Below, one piece after another: positions 9,458 to 18,408 of a stretch of 64,000 bases of DNA. Positions within the stretch are counted from its first letter, which is position 1. Every line of letters begins with the position of its first letter. The stretch spans positions 2,430,001-2,494,000 of the forward strand of contig NZ_CP033365.1 in the NCBI RefSeq assembly GCF_013170825.1. The letters run 5' to 3'. The notes beneath the pieces were generated by a model. It was not told the origin of the DNA. It did no database searches and worked only from the letters and a program-made list of their open reading frames with translations. The DNA comes from Mesorhizobium sp. NZP2298. Its GTDB lineage: Bacteria > Pseudomonadota > Alphaproteobacteria > Rhizobiales > Rhizobiaceae. A program made the position numbers and the translations under genes.

Positions 9458-10485
9458 CGCGTTCTTCCCGTCAAGCGCGAGCGGATCTTTCTCAAGGTCT
9501 TCTTGAGACGGGATGGCCGCTTCGGTCGAACTGCCGGTCCGACTGTCTGGGCGGATGTTTGACGGCGGTCGGACCTCAACGGGTTATGAAATGCTTCCAT
9601 CTCCTTGCGGACGGCGGCGAATATTGCCTCTCCCTCAGGCCCGCCGCGGGTCTCCCAAAGCTTCGCTCGGTCGGCAATGTCGTAGGTTGCCTCCAATTCC
9701 GCGCAGACGGCGGCGAATGCAGCGTCGCCATCAAGGCCATCCTGCGCTTCCCATAATTTTACCCGGTCCACTATGTCGTAGACCGCCCGCAGCAGCGCGG
9801 TGGCGACAACGTAGTCCGACCGCGACCTGGATTGAGCCAGCCAGTACGCTATGCGCTCTTGTCCGAAAGTCTCCAAGGGGGTGCTGGCGTCGAAGAACGA
9901 GACCCTGTCTCGCTCGTTCGTATAACGATTGGTTTTTTCAATCCATTGATGCGCATCCCGATGCGACAGATTGTGGATGCACACGCCTCCGTCATGTGGG
10001 ACATCGTAGACCTCGCTCGTTATTCGTCCGACCTCTTCATGCAGCGTCGAGACGAATTCCGCCGCGCCGCGGCGAAAGGCGCGCACATTGTAGGAAGGCC
10101 AGTAATACGCATCATCGTCGTGGCGTCCCATAATGTATTCACGCTTGGGCATGCGAAACACGCCAGCCGGATGGGAGCCGGCATTTTCCCTTACCCAGCG
10201 AATAGCCTCGACGCTGAGGCATTCGTCGTGATCCAGATAGAGTATGAAGTCGTGTGAACATGCATCGTAGGCGACAAACCGCGTCTCGGTGGGCAATGGC
10301 GACCAGGGCACGGAGATGACTTTGTCGGCAAAGCCGGCCGCGACGGCAGCCGTGCCGTCGGTGGATGATTTGTCGACGACAATGAGCTCATCGACAAAGC
10401 GCAAGGAGCGCAAGCAAGTCTTGAGAATTTCTCCACTGTTATAGGTTATGACGAAGCCGCTTATCTTGGGGCTGTTGACACCCAT
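9454..10485 (-). CDS. Glycosyltransferase family 2 with C-terminal tandem repeat
   Basis: 343 residues. The N-terminal 200 residues are a GT-A fold glycosyltransferase: SGFVITYNSGEIL, DELIVVDKSSTDGT and the DxD-like metal site LYLDHDECLS, resembling WaaE/KdtX-type LPS core glucosyltransferases. Residues 236-267 and 268-299 are two near-identical 32-residue units (YDIVDRVKLWE / YDIADRAKLWE). The end is a basic amphipathic helix (RLKKTLRKIRSRL). Its likely role is adding a sugar to a lipid-linked or LPS-type acceptor at the inner membrane. It precedes and overlaps the 8.5 kb gene. The surrounding DNA is less GC-rich than its neighbours, suggesting an accessory glycan locus. Confidence 0.88.
   Translation of the reverse strand: MGVNSPKISGFVITYNSGEILKTCLRSLRFVDELIVVDKSSTDGTAAVAAGFADKVISVPWSPLPTETRFVAYDACSHDFILYLDHDECLSVEAIRWVRENAGSHPAGVFRMPKREYIMGRHDDDAYYWPSYNVRAFRRGAAEFVSTLHEEVGRITSEVYDVPHDGGVCIHNLSHRDAHQWIEKTNRYTNERDRVSFFDASTPLETFGQERIAYWLAQSRSRSDYVVATALLRAVYDIVDRVKLWEAQDGLDGDAAFAAVCAELEATYDIADRAKLWETRGGPEGEAIFAAVRKEMEAFHNPLRSDRRQTSAQTVGPAVRPKRPSRLKKTLRKIRSRLTGRTR
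9589..9780 (-). repeat. Tandem 2 x 96-bp coding repeat
   Basis: Two adjacent in-frame 96-bp units inside the GT2 gene encode 32-residue repeats starting at Tyr236 and Tyr268. Shared positions include YDI-DR-KLWE, the DG/EG turn and AAFAAV/AIFAAV. The copies differ at many third positions and some residues, so the duplication is not recent. Confidence 0.9.
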
Positions 10486-10780
10486 TACCGCACCTTTGCC
10501 ACAGAATTGCTCGCGCTATACCCTATAGCGGAATAGGGGGCCCATAGGTCAATACCGCGCGAATCGTAAAGCTCCAGTTTCGTTCGTTCGGATCTGAACA
10601 CAAGAGGGCGAACGAGGTAAGTATTTCGGTTCCGCTTGATTGCAAGTCCGTGCAACGAGCGCTGCGATTGACTGGCCCGCACTCACCAAATCAATCGACG
10701 TTGACATGACGCAAACGCAATCCGCTTTCGTACCGCATCCGCCGTGAGCGCAGTTCAAGCTGCGCCGAGGCACTCAAGCT
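10486..10780 (+). other. Lower-GC intergenic region upstream of the glycosyltransferase operon
   Basis: 295 bp between the GT2 start and the OhrR-like stop, visibly richer in A/T than the flanks. Open frames of 65-75 codons exist but show no ribosome sites or family resemblance. It presumably contains the promoter of the minus-strand glycosyltransferase pair. Confidence 0.5.
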
Positions 10781-11221
10781 TCAGCTGGTGCCGGCCAGAT
10801 TGCTGCTCAACGCGTCGCGTAGCGCTTGCACCTGCCGGTTCAGGGCATCGAGCTCGGCCAGCGTCATGCCCGAGCGCTCGATCAGGGTCTCGTTCAGGCA
10901 GTTGCACTGGACGAGCAGCGCGCGCCCGGCCGATGTCAGGTCGACCTGGACCTGACGCTCGTCGGTCTGGCTGCGCTGGCGGGTGACAAGGCCGGCCTGT
11001 TCCATGCGCTTGACCAGCGGCGTGACGGTGCTTGATTCCAAGGCCAGCCGGTGGGCGACCCTGCCGACCGACATGCCATCGGCCTCGCCCAGTGCGTTCA
11101 GCACGAGATATTGCGGATAGGTTATCCCCATCTCGTCCAGCATCGGCTTGTAGGTGCGGTTGATCGCCATGCTGGTGGCATAGAGCGTGAAGCAGAGCTG
11201 GTTGTCCAACGGGAGAGGCAC
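10781..11221 (-). CDS. MarR-family regulator of the OhrR type
   Basis: 146 residues from a GTG at 11221 that follows an AAGGA site by 7 nt. An ATG further up at 11284 would add 21 residues, but its first codons lie in a palindromic operator, so the downstream start is preferred. The N-terminus LDNQLCFTLYATSMAINRTYKPMLDEMG matches OhrR, including the peroxide-sensing Cys in QLCF, followed by YPQYLVLNAL and the winged-helix segment (LALESSTVTPLVKRMEQAGL; wing TRQRSQTDERQVQV). OhrR represses organic-hydroperoxide genes until that Cys is oxidised. Divergent from an alpha/beta hydrolase, its probable target. Confidence 0.88.
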   Translation of the reverse strand: MPLPLDNQLCFTLYATSMAINRTYKPMLDEMGITYPQYLVLNALGEADGMSVGRVAHRLALESSTVTPLVKRMEQAGLVTRQRSQTDERQVQVDLTSAGRALLVQCNCLNETLIERSGMTLAELDALNRQVQALRDALSSNLAGTS

Positions 11222-11270
11222 GACGCGTTCCTTGTTTGCCGACGTAGGAATTTCGGTACCACGAAAAATG

Positions 11271-11349
11271 ATATCGCGATACATATTTCTATAGACAGAG
11301 GTTCAAGGCTGCGCTAGCCATATAGATATCGCGATATTGTTTATCGCGA
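11271..11349 (+). promoter_or_regulatory. Palindromic operator cluster for the OhrR-like regulator
   Basis: The divergent gap holds the block ATATCGCGATA at 11271-11281, a perfect palindrome ATATCGCGATAT at 11326-11337, and a third partial copy TTATCGCGA at 11341-11349. Repeated copies flanking the two starts are what is expected for a MarR dimer repressing both genes. Binding by this regulator is inferred from position. Confidence 0.75.
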
Positions 11350-11371
11350 AAAGCAATCAAAGGAGATTGAG

Positions 11372-12229
11372 ATGGCTTCGCAGACAAAATCCGGTTCCGG
11401 CAGCGGCACGATCACCACCAAGGACGGCACGCAGATTTTCTACAAGGACTGGGGAGCCGGCCAGCCCATCGTCTTCCATCATGGCTGGCCGCTGAGCAGC
11501 GACGACTGGGACGCCCAGATGCTGTTCTTCCTGGCACAGGGCTACCGCGTCATCGCCCATGACCGGCGCGGCCATGGCCGCTCGACGCAGACGGATATCG
11601 GCAACGAGATGGACACCTACGCCGCCGATGTCGCTGAACTCGCGGCGCATCTCGATCTCAAGAACGCCATCCATGTGGGCCATTCGACCGGCGGCGGCGA
11701 AGTGGCGCGCTATGTGGCGCGGCACGGCTCGGGCGGCCGCGTCGCCAAGGCGGTGCTGATCGGCGCGGTGCCGCCGATCATGCTCAAGACCGCGGCCAAT
11801 CCCGGCGGCCTGCCGATCGAGGTCTTCGACGGGTTTCGCGCTGCCCAGGCGGCCAACCGCGCCCAGTTCTTCCGCGACGTTCCGGCCGGTCCGTTCTATG
11901 GCTTCAACCGTCCAGGCGCCGAGGTTTCGCAGGGCGTCATCGACAATTGGTGGCGCCAGGGCATGATGGGCGGCACCAAGGCGCATTATGATTGCATCAA
12001 GGCATTCTCGGAAACCGACTTCACCGAGGATTTGAAGGCAATCGACGTACCGGTGCTGGTCATGCATGGCGATGACGACCAGATCGTCCCCATCGCCGAC
12101 TCGGCACTGCTGTCGATCAAGCTGCTCAAGAAGGGCGAGCTCAAGGTCTACAAGGGTTTTCCGCACGGCATGGCGACAACTCACGCCGATGTCATCAACG
12201 CCGACCTGCTGGCCTTCTTCAAGGCGTAA
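11372..12229 (+). CDS. Alpha/beta hydrolase (non-heme chloroperoxidase-like)
   Basis: 285 residues with the alpha/beta-hydrolase layout of cofactor-free haloperoxidase/perhydrolase enzymes: oxyanion region [12 protein letters not shown], nucleophile elbow GHSTGGGE, acid HGDDDQIVP and catalytic His in [10 protein letters not shown]. These enzymes act as esterases or perhydrolases in vitro. The first 12 residues are Ser/Gly-rich and no cleavable signal is clear, so it is probably cytoplasmic. An AGGAG site precedes the ATG. Its divergence from an OhrR-type repressor with shared palindromes suggests induction by organic peroxides, in a place often held by ohr. Confidence 0.92.
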   Translation: MASQTKSGSGSGTITTKDGTQIFYKDWGAGQPIVFHHGWPLSSDDWDAQMLFFLAQGYRVIAHDRRGHGRSTQTDIGNEMDTYAADVAELAAHLDLKNAIHVGHSTGGGEVARYVARHGSGGRVAKAVLIGAVPPIMLKTAANPGGLPIEVFDGFRAAQAANRAQFFRDVPAGPFYGFNRPGAEVSQGVIDNWWRQGMMGGTKAHYDCIKAFSETDFTEDLKAIDVPVLVMHGDDDQIVPIADSALLSIKLLKKGELKVYKGFPHGMATTHADVINADLLAFFKA

Positions 12230-12248
12230 GGCGTTCTGCTGGATAGAC

Positions 12249-12278
12249 AAAGCACCCGCTCATCCGGGCGGGTGCTTT
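12249..12278 (+). terminator. Bidirectional intrinsic terminator
   Basis: An 11-bp perfect stem (AAAGCACCCGC / GCGGGTGCTTT) with an 8-base loop, 19 nt after the hydrolase stop and 23 nt before the convergent MFS stop. The A/T ends on both sides allow use from either strand. Confidence 0.85.
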
Positions 12279-12301
12279 CATCTGGATTCGGATCTGCCGG
12301 G

Positions 12302-13540
12302 TCAGGCAGCCTGCGCCTTCCGGGCTTCCTTCATGTTGGGCAGGAACACCGTCAGCAGGCCCAGGAACGGCAAATACGAGCAGATCTGGAAGACGAAATC
12401 GATGCCCTTCATGTCGGCGACGACGCCGAGCACGGCCGCCGCGATGCCGCCCATGCCGAAGGCGAAGCCGAAGAAGATGCCGGCGATCATGCCGACGCGG
12501 CCCGGCACCAGTTCCTGCGCGAAGACGACGATGTTGGAGAAGGCCGACGACAGGATCAGTCCGATCAGCACGGTCAGCACCATCGTCCATTCCAGATTGG
12601 CGTAGGGGAGCGCCAGCGTGAAGGGCAGGACGCCGACGATCGAGAACCAGATCATGGCCTTCTGTCCGTAGCGGTCGCCGAATGGGCCGCCGAGCAGGAT
12701 GCCCAGCGCCGAGGAGCCGAGGAACAGGAACAGCATCACCTGGCTCATCTGCACCGACACCCCGAACTTATGGATGGAGTAGAAGGTGTAGTAGCTGGCG
12801 AGGCTGGCGATGTAGGCGTTCTTGCTCAGCACCAGCAAGGTCAGCACGATCAATGCCGACATCACCTTGCGGCGCGGGAAGGGCGAGACGAAGCTTGCCG
12901 CCTTGCGGTTGCCTTGCGCGGCGCGCAGACGGCTGTACCAGCCGCCGACCTGCCACAGGATGACGATGCCGATCAGCGAGCCGACGGCGAACCAGGCGAT
13001 GCTGGTCTGGCCGAACGGCACGACGATGAAGGCAGCCAGCAAGGGGCCCATGGACTGGCCGAAATTGCCGCCGACCTGGAACAGCGACTGCGCCAGGCCA
13101 AACCGGCCGCCAGACGCGAAGCGGGCGATGCGCGAGGATTCCGGATGGAAGATCGCCGAGCCGATGCCGATCAGCGAGGCGCCGATCAGGAGCAGGTAGT
13201 AGTGCCCGGCATAGGCCAGCACGACCAGCCCGATCAGCGACGCCGCCATGCCGTAAGGCAGGGAATAGGGCATCGGCCGCTTGTCGGTGATCATGCCGAT
13301 GATCGGCTGCAGCAGGGATGCCGTGACCTGGAAGGTGAAGGTCAAAAGGCCGATCTGCCAGAAGTCGAGGCCGTAATTGTCTTTCAGAAGCGGGTAGATG
13401 GCCGATAGCAGCGACTGCATGATGTCGTTGATGCAGTGGCACAGGCTCACCGCCAGGATGACGGTGAAGGCCGTCGCCTGGGCTGAGGCGTGACTGGCGC
13501 TCGCTGGTGGCGCGACGCTGGCGGCTGTCGTATCGGTCAA
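12302..13540 (-). CDS. MFS transporter of the fosmidomycin-resistance (Fsr) type
   Basis: 412 residues with 12 predicted membrane helices. LSLCHCINDIMQSLLSAIYP is the hallmark N-terminal helix of Fsr pumps; also visible are the loops TDKRPMPYSLPYGM and GDRYGQKAM and the segment FHPESSRIARFASGGRFG. Family members export fosmidomycin and other compounds by proton antiport. I chose the TTG at 13540 because GGAG lies about 6 nt upstream and the protein then starts cleanly; a longer frame to 13741 would overlap the divergent AraC gene. The divergent AraC protein is its probable regulator. Confidence 0.88.
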   Translation of the reverse strand: MTDTTAASVAPPASASHASAQATAFTVILAVSLCHCINDIMQSLLSAIYPLLKDNYGLDFWQIGLLTFTFQVTASLLQPIIGMITDKRPMPYSLPYGMAASLIGLVVLAYAGHYYLLLIGASLIGIGSAIFHPESSRIARFASGGRFGLAQSLFQVGGNFGQSMGPLLAAFIVVPFGQTSIAWFAVGSLIGIVILWQVGGWYSRLRAAQGNRKAASFVSPFPRRKVMSALIVLTLLVLSKNAYIASLASYYTFYSIHKFGVSVQMSQVMLFLFLGSSALGILLGGPFGDRYGQKAMIWFSIVGVLPFTLALPYANLEWTMVLTVLIGLILSSAFSNIVVFAQELVPGRVGMIAGIFFGFAFGMGGIAAAVLGVVADMKGIDFVFQICSYLPFLGLLTVFLPNMKEARKAQAA

Positions 13541-13691
13541 GGTAGGCTCCGTGGTCTTTTTGGCGGGCACGCCCGCAGGTAATCTGGCGGCCGCTCCTGC
13601 GGCAGCCCTAGGGACGGTTGCCTTATAAGCCGCTTGCAGGGCGACTTCTTTCGTGGTTTGGTCCAATAGTTTCGCGAGTGGGCCATAGCCG

Positions 13692-14570
13692 ATGCCACAT
13701 GGCAGGGAAATCTTCCACGCCGGCAATGCCGATCTCGGCAAGTTGCACGAGAGCCGCTGGCAGTGGCTGGAACAAGTGGCCGGGCCGGCGGTGGCGTTGC
13801 CGACCGAATATCCTGACGGCTACCATGTGCCGCAACATCGACACAGCCGCAGCCAGCTGCTGCACGCGTTGGTCGGCGTCGTGCTGGTAAAGACGCGGCA
13901 CGGGCGCTGGATGGTGCCGCCCGACCATGCGATGTGGATTCCGGCCGGCATCGAACATTCCGTAGAGATGCTGGGCGACGTCTCGATGCGCTCGGTCTAT
14001 GTCATGCCGGGTGCGATCCCCGGGCTGCCCGAAGGCTTGCGCGTCGTCGGCGTCACCGAGCTGATGCACAGCCTGATCGTGGAGTCGGAGAAGCTGCCGC
14101 AAGGCGGCGAGTTGGAAGGACGCGGCGGGTTGATCATGAACCTGCTGCTGCATGAAATCCCGACCTTGCCGGAACGGCCGCTCGGGCTTCCATTCCCGTC
14201 CGATCCGAGGCTGGCGGCGCTGTGCCGTCGCTTCGTCGCGGCGCCTTCGCCGCACGCAACGATCGACGAATGGGCCGATGCCGTCGGCATGAGCCGGCGC
14301 TCCTTCACGCGCGCCTTCCAGCGCCAGACCGGCCTGTCCTTGTCGACATGGCGCCAGCAGGCGTGCCTGTTCGCGGCGCTGCCGAGGCTCGCCGATGGCG
14401 AGCCCATCACCAGGGTGGCGCTCGACTTGGGCTATGACAGCGTGCCGGCCTTCATCACCATGTTCAAGCGTATGCTGGGCTCCTCGCCGCGCGGCTATAT
14501 GCGCGGCGCGCGCGACAATGGCGAAAGCGTGCGGCGAGCTCCGCCTCGGCTCGAGGGGCCGGCGCCATAG
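13692..14570 (+). CDS. AraC-family transcriptional regulator with cupin sensor
   Basis: 292 residues: an N-terminal cupin-type ligand domain (HVPQHRHSRSQLLHA, WMVPPDHAMWIPAG) and a C-terminal AraC double helix-turn-helix (IDEWADAVGMSRRSFTRAF with the recognition-helix segment, then VALDLGYDSVPAFITMFKRM and SPRGYMR). It probably responds to a small effector and regulates the divergent MFS exporter 151 bp away. A short Pro/Arg tail follows the DNA-binding domain. Confidence 0.92.
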   Translation: MPHGREIFHAGNADLGKLHESRWQWLEQVAGPAVALPTEYPDGYHVPQHRHSRSQLLHALVGVVLVKTRHGRWMVPPDHAMWIPAGIEHSVEMLGDVSMRSVYVMPGAIPGLPEGLRVVGVTELMHSLIVESEKLPQGGELEGRGGLIMNLLLHEIPTLPERPLGLPFPSDPRLAALCRRFVAAPSPHATIDEWADAVGMSRRSFTRAFQRQTGLSLSTWRQQACLFAALPRLADGEPITRVALDLGYDSVPAFITMFKRMLGSSPRGYMRGARDNGESVRRAPPRLEGPAP

Positions 14571-14571
14571 T

Positions 14572-15507
<936 letters not shown>

Positions 15508-15675
15508 GCACCGTTCCTGGTGGGGGATGGGAAGGCCTGACAGACTCTCCCGCACCTTTTAATCGGGCTTTTAGCGGCCCGCGCTGGTATTGCAAGCGCC
15601 GAGATCGGGAATCCGCCGGCTAAGCTGAAGAAAGGTTTGTGCCATCGCCGAGAGGCAACACTCGAGCATGCCTTG

Positions 15676-16305
15676 CTAGCCAGCCTTGCCGCCCAGAAAT
15701 GCCGCGAACTGGTCGATGGTCTGGTCGGCGATCGCCTGCATGGTGGCCGGCGAGACGCCCTTCCAGCCGTCGGCGCCCGCGCCGGCGCCGGAATTGACCG
15801 AAGGCGCCTTCATCTGGCCGTTGATGCGGTGCAGGCGGTTGCCGGCCGGGTCGTAGACATCCCAGACATAGATGACGGTGGTGTCCTTGCCCTCCGAAAT
15901 CGCCGAGAAATAACCCTTCAGCACATGGGTCGCGGTCTGGTCGGCGCTGCCCGCGAGCGTGATGCCGCGCTGCCTGGCGCGCGTCTGCAGTTCCGCCGTC
16001 AGCGGGGTCGCGGCCTCCACCGAAGCGCCGACGATCGGCGCGATCTGCAGCCGGGTCTTCGACATGATGGCGGCACTCTGGGCTGAGGTAAGCGGCGTGG
16101 TGGTGGTCGCGGCAGTGCTCGTGGTGGCGGCAGGCGCGGTTGGTGACGTTGCGGGAACGGTGGCCGCCGTGCTGCCCGGCGCTGCCGGTGTCGAGGTCGC
16201 CGGCGGGGTGATGGCGGAAGGTTCGAGAACGTCCTTTGCGTTGGTGCAGGAGGCAAGAGCCAATGCCACAAGCAATGACACGGTCGTCACATGCGATCGT
16301 CCCAT
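15676..16305 (-). CDS. Putative lipoprotein with Thr/Ala/Pro linker
   Basis: 209 residues from the ATG at 16305, which has an AGAAGG site. The N-terminus ends in a lipobox, LALASC, so the mature protein should be anchored by a lipidated Cys. A Thr/Ala/Pro-rich linker (about residues 30-80) leads to a globular domain (KTRLQIAPIVGAS, ATHVLKGYFSAISEGKDTTVIYVWDVYD, GNRLHRINGQ) resembling an outer-membrane or periplasmic LPS/penicillin-binding accessory fold; no specific function is assignable. It lies between the M24 gene and prs on the same strand. Confidence 0.85.
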   Translation of the reverse strand: MGRSHVTTVSLLVALALASCTNAKDVLEPSAITPPATSTPAAPGSTAATVPATSPTAPAATTSTAATTTTPLTSAQSAAIMSKTRLQIAPIVGASVEAATPLTAELQTRARQRGITLAGSADQTATHVLKGYFSAISEGKDTTVIYVWDVYDPAGNRLHRINGQMKAPSVNSGAGAGADGWKGVSPATMQAIADQTIDQFAAFLGGKAG

Positions 16306-16348
16306 TTGCCTTCTAACTCCTTGGCGAAGAACGCCTCCCATTATGGAT

Positions 16349-17500
16349 TCACTGTACGATCAAGTCGAGATCATGGCGGGACAGCGGCTTCGGCTGGGAT
16401 TCGGTGGTCAGGTAGGTGCGGCCAAGCGTCATTGCCGTCTCGGTGTCGGAATCCATGATGATCATGTGGGCGAACAGCGTCATGTGCGGCGCGATCGGCT
16501 CGGGGTTGCCCTGGTAGAACATCGGCATGTCCATCCAGGACGGCGTGAAGCGGGCGCCGACGGAGTAGCCGCAGGCGTTCAGCCGGTGCTTGGTCAGGCC
16601 GTGTGCCTCCATGGTGCGGGCATGTGCGTCGAAGACGTCGCCGAAACTGTTACCCGGCGTCATCGCCTTTTCCACCGCGAGAAGGGCGGCACGCGCGGCG
16701 TCGAACAGCTCCTGGTGGCGCTTCGATACCTTGCCGGTCAGCACCGTGCGCATCATCGGCGCATGGTAATGATGGAACACGCCGGCCCATTCAAGCGTCA
16801 GCTGGTCGTTCTTGGTCAGCTTGCGGCGGCCTGCCTTGTAGCGGCAGAGCAGCGCATCGACACCGGAGCCGATGATGAATTCATTGGCCGGATAGTCGCC
16901 ACCGCCGGCAAAGACCGCGCCCTGCATGGCAGCCAGGATCAGCGCTTCGTCGCCGCCCTGCTTGATCAGGGGCAGCGCCGCGTCCAGCGCATCGTCGGAG
17001 AGGTTGGCGGCCTTCTCGGCCTTGGCGATTTCGGCCGGGCTCTTGAACAGCCGCAGCCGCCCGACGATGCCGGACGCGTCGGCGATCTGGCCGAAGGTCT
17101 GCAACTGCTCGTCCAGCCGGCGGCCATTGTACGCGGTCAGGCCATGGGTGTCGTATTCGACGCCGATGCGGGCGCCGAGCAAATTGAGATCGTTGAGCAA
17201 ATTGCGCAGGTCGATCGCCGGGTTGGCGCCGTTGCGGTCGGTCCACAGCACGATGTCGTCGATGATGGAGGTGTGGCGCGCCTGGCGCAGGTCGGCCGAG
17301 CGGGTCAAGAGCACCATCGAGCCGTCGGCCTTCACCACCAGGCACTGGAAGAAACAGAAGCCGAACGTGTCGTAGCCGGTCAGCCAGTACATGCTTTCCT
17401 GCGCGAACAGCAGGATGGCGTCGAGTTTCTTCTCGGCCATCTCGATCATCAGCCGGTCGCGCCGCGCGTCAAATTCCGACCGTTCAAAATGCAGCGCCAT
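16349..17500 (-). CDS. M24-family (pita-bread fold) protein lacking metal ligands
   Basis: 383 residues with a creatinase N-terminal domain (residues 1-150) and an M24 catalytic domain. In metallo-aminopeptidases five residues (Asp, Asp, His, Glu, Glu) bind two metals. Here the first Asp segment reads LTLEWAG, the second APMMRTV, the His segment NACGYSVGA, and the last two segments lack the Glu pattern. The fold and the HHYHAPMMRT motif are closer to creatinase or ectoine hydrolase (DoeA), which work without metal. The substrate is unknown, so 'Xaa-Pro peptidase' would be misleading. It overlaps the pgeF stop by one base (TAATG) and is probably co-translated. Confidence 0.85.
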   Translation of the reverse strand: MALHFERSEFDARRDRLMIEMAEKKLDAILLFAQESMYWLTGYDTFGFCFFQCLVVKADGSMVLLTRSADLRQARHTSIIDDIVLWTDRNGANPAIDLRNLLNDLNLLGARIGVEYDTHGLTAYNGRRLDEQLQTFGQIADASGIVGRLRLFKSPAEIAKAEKAANLSDDALDAALPLIKQGGDEALILAAMQGAVFAGGGDYPANEFIIGSGVDALLCRYKAGRRKLTKNDQLTLEWAGVFHHYHAPMMRTVLTGKVSKRHQELFDAARAALLAVEKAMTPGNSFGDVFDAHARTMEAHGLTKHRLNACGYSVGARFTPSWMDMPMFYQGNPEPIAPHMTLFAHMIIMDSDTETAMTLGRTYLTTESQPKPLSRHDLDLIVQ

Positions 17501-18294
17501 TATTCATTCTCCAAAACGATAGCCGAAACCTGCCGGCCGTAATCGGGCTCCTTGCGGTGCGTGGTGCGCCGGTAGGAGTAGAACAGATCTTCCTCGGCAT
17601 AGGTGCAGCGGCCAAGGCCCTCCGCGGTCACGCCGGCCCTTGCCAGCCGGTCGACCGTATAGCGATTGAGGTCGAACATGGCATGGCCTGATGTGGCGGA
17701 CGGCGCGAAGTAGCCGATGTTTTCGGCGTCGGCCTCGACGAAGCGGGCAATGAATTCCGGCCCGACTTCGTAATTGTCAGGGCCGATCGAGGGGCCGAGC
17801 ACGGCGACGATGTTTTCGCGCCGGGCTCCGAGGCCTTCCATGGCGGCAATGGTGTTTTCCAGCACGCCGGTGAAGGCGCCTTTCCAGCCGGCATGCGCCG
17901 CGCCGATGATACGCGCCCCGGCATCCGCGAACAGCACCGGGCCGCAGTCGGCGGTCGAGGCGCCGATGGCGATGCCCGGGCGATCGGTGACGATGGCATC
18001 GGCCTTGGGCCGTTCTCCGGCAAAGGGTCCGCTGGCGACGATGACATCGGGGGAATGAATCTGCCAGGCGGTCAACAGATGGTTCGTCGGCACACCCATC
18101 CAGGCGGCGACACGGGCGCGGTTCTCGGCCACCAGCGTCTGATCGTCATTAGATCCGGTACCGATGTTGAGACCCTGGTAGATGCCGGTCGAGACGCCGC
18201 CCGCGCGGGTGAAATAGCCGTGGCGGATGCCTTGTGCCTGCGCCTTGTCTAGCAGCGGGGACCGAACGGGATCCGGTTTGGTCTGATTCAGCAT
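17500..18294 (-). CDS. pgeF: Purine nucleoside phosphorylase PgeF (laccase-domain, YfiH family)
   Basis: 264 residues. The YfiH/DUF152 family was called a polyphenol oxidase, but members act as purine nucleoside phosphorylase/adenosine deaminase and some as peptidoglycan-editing factors. The zinc site is visible: the His of WQIHSPD, Cys of STADCGPVLF and His of AAHAGWKG; FYSYRR and a GPSIGPDNYEVG loop follow. It sits in the lgt - methyltransferase - pgeF - M24 run on the minus strand, with 114 bp separating it from the methyltransferase. Confidence 0.93.
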   Translation of the reverse strand: MLNQTKPDPVRSPLLDKAQAQGIRHGYFTRAGGVSTGIYQGLNIGTGSNDDQTLVAENRARVAAWMGVPTNHLLTAWQIHSPDVIVASGPFAGERPKADAIVTDRPGIAIGASTADCGPVLFADAGARIIGAAHAGWKGAFTGVLENTIAAMEGLGARRENIVAVLGPSIGPDNYEVGPEFIARFVEADAENIGYFAPSATSGHAMFDLNRYTVDRLARAGVTAEGLGRCTYAEEDLFYSYRRTTHRKEPDYGRQVSAIVLENE

Positions 18295-18408
18295 GCGGGC
18301 GTTGTTGTCCGTATGGGCGGTTTCGTCAAGAAAAAGCAGAAGCGGGGCGGCCGGCGGTTCGGCCTCTCTCCTGCCCGACGGGAGATTGGAAGAGGCAGCG
18401 GCGAAAAG

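Noticed and set aside
10485..10773. Two minus-strand frames of 65-75 codons in the gap before the glycosyltransferase
   Set aside because: No ribosome sites, no conserved-looking sequence, and they overlap each other; treated as promoter region.
13541..13741. Longer N-terminus for the Fsr-like transporter
   Set aside because: It would overlap the divergent AraC start and has no ribosome site, unlike the TTG at 13540.
15959..17542. A 527-codon plus-strand frame opposite the lipoprotein and M24 genes
   Set aside because: No ribosome site or domain; minus-strand genes are well supported and syntenic.
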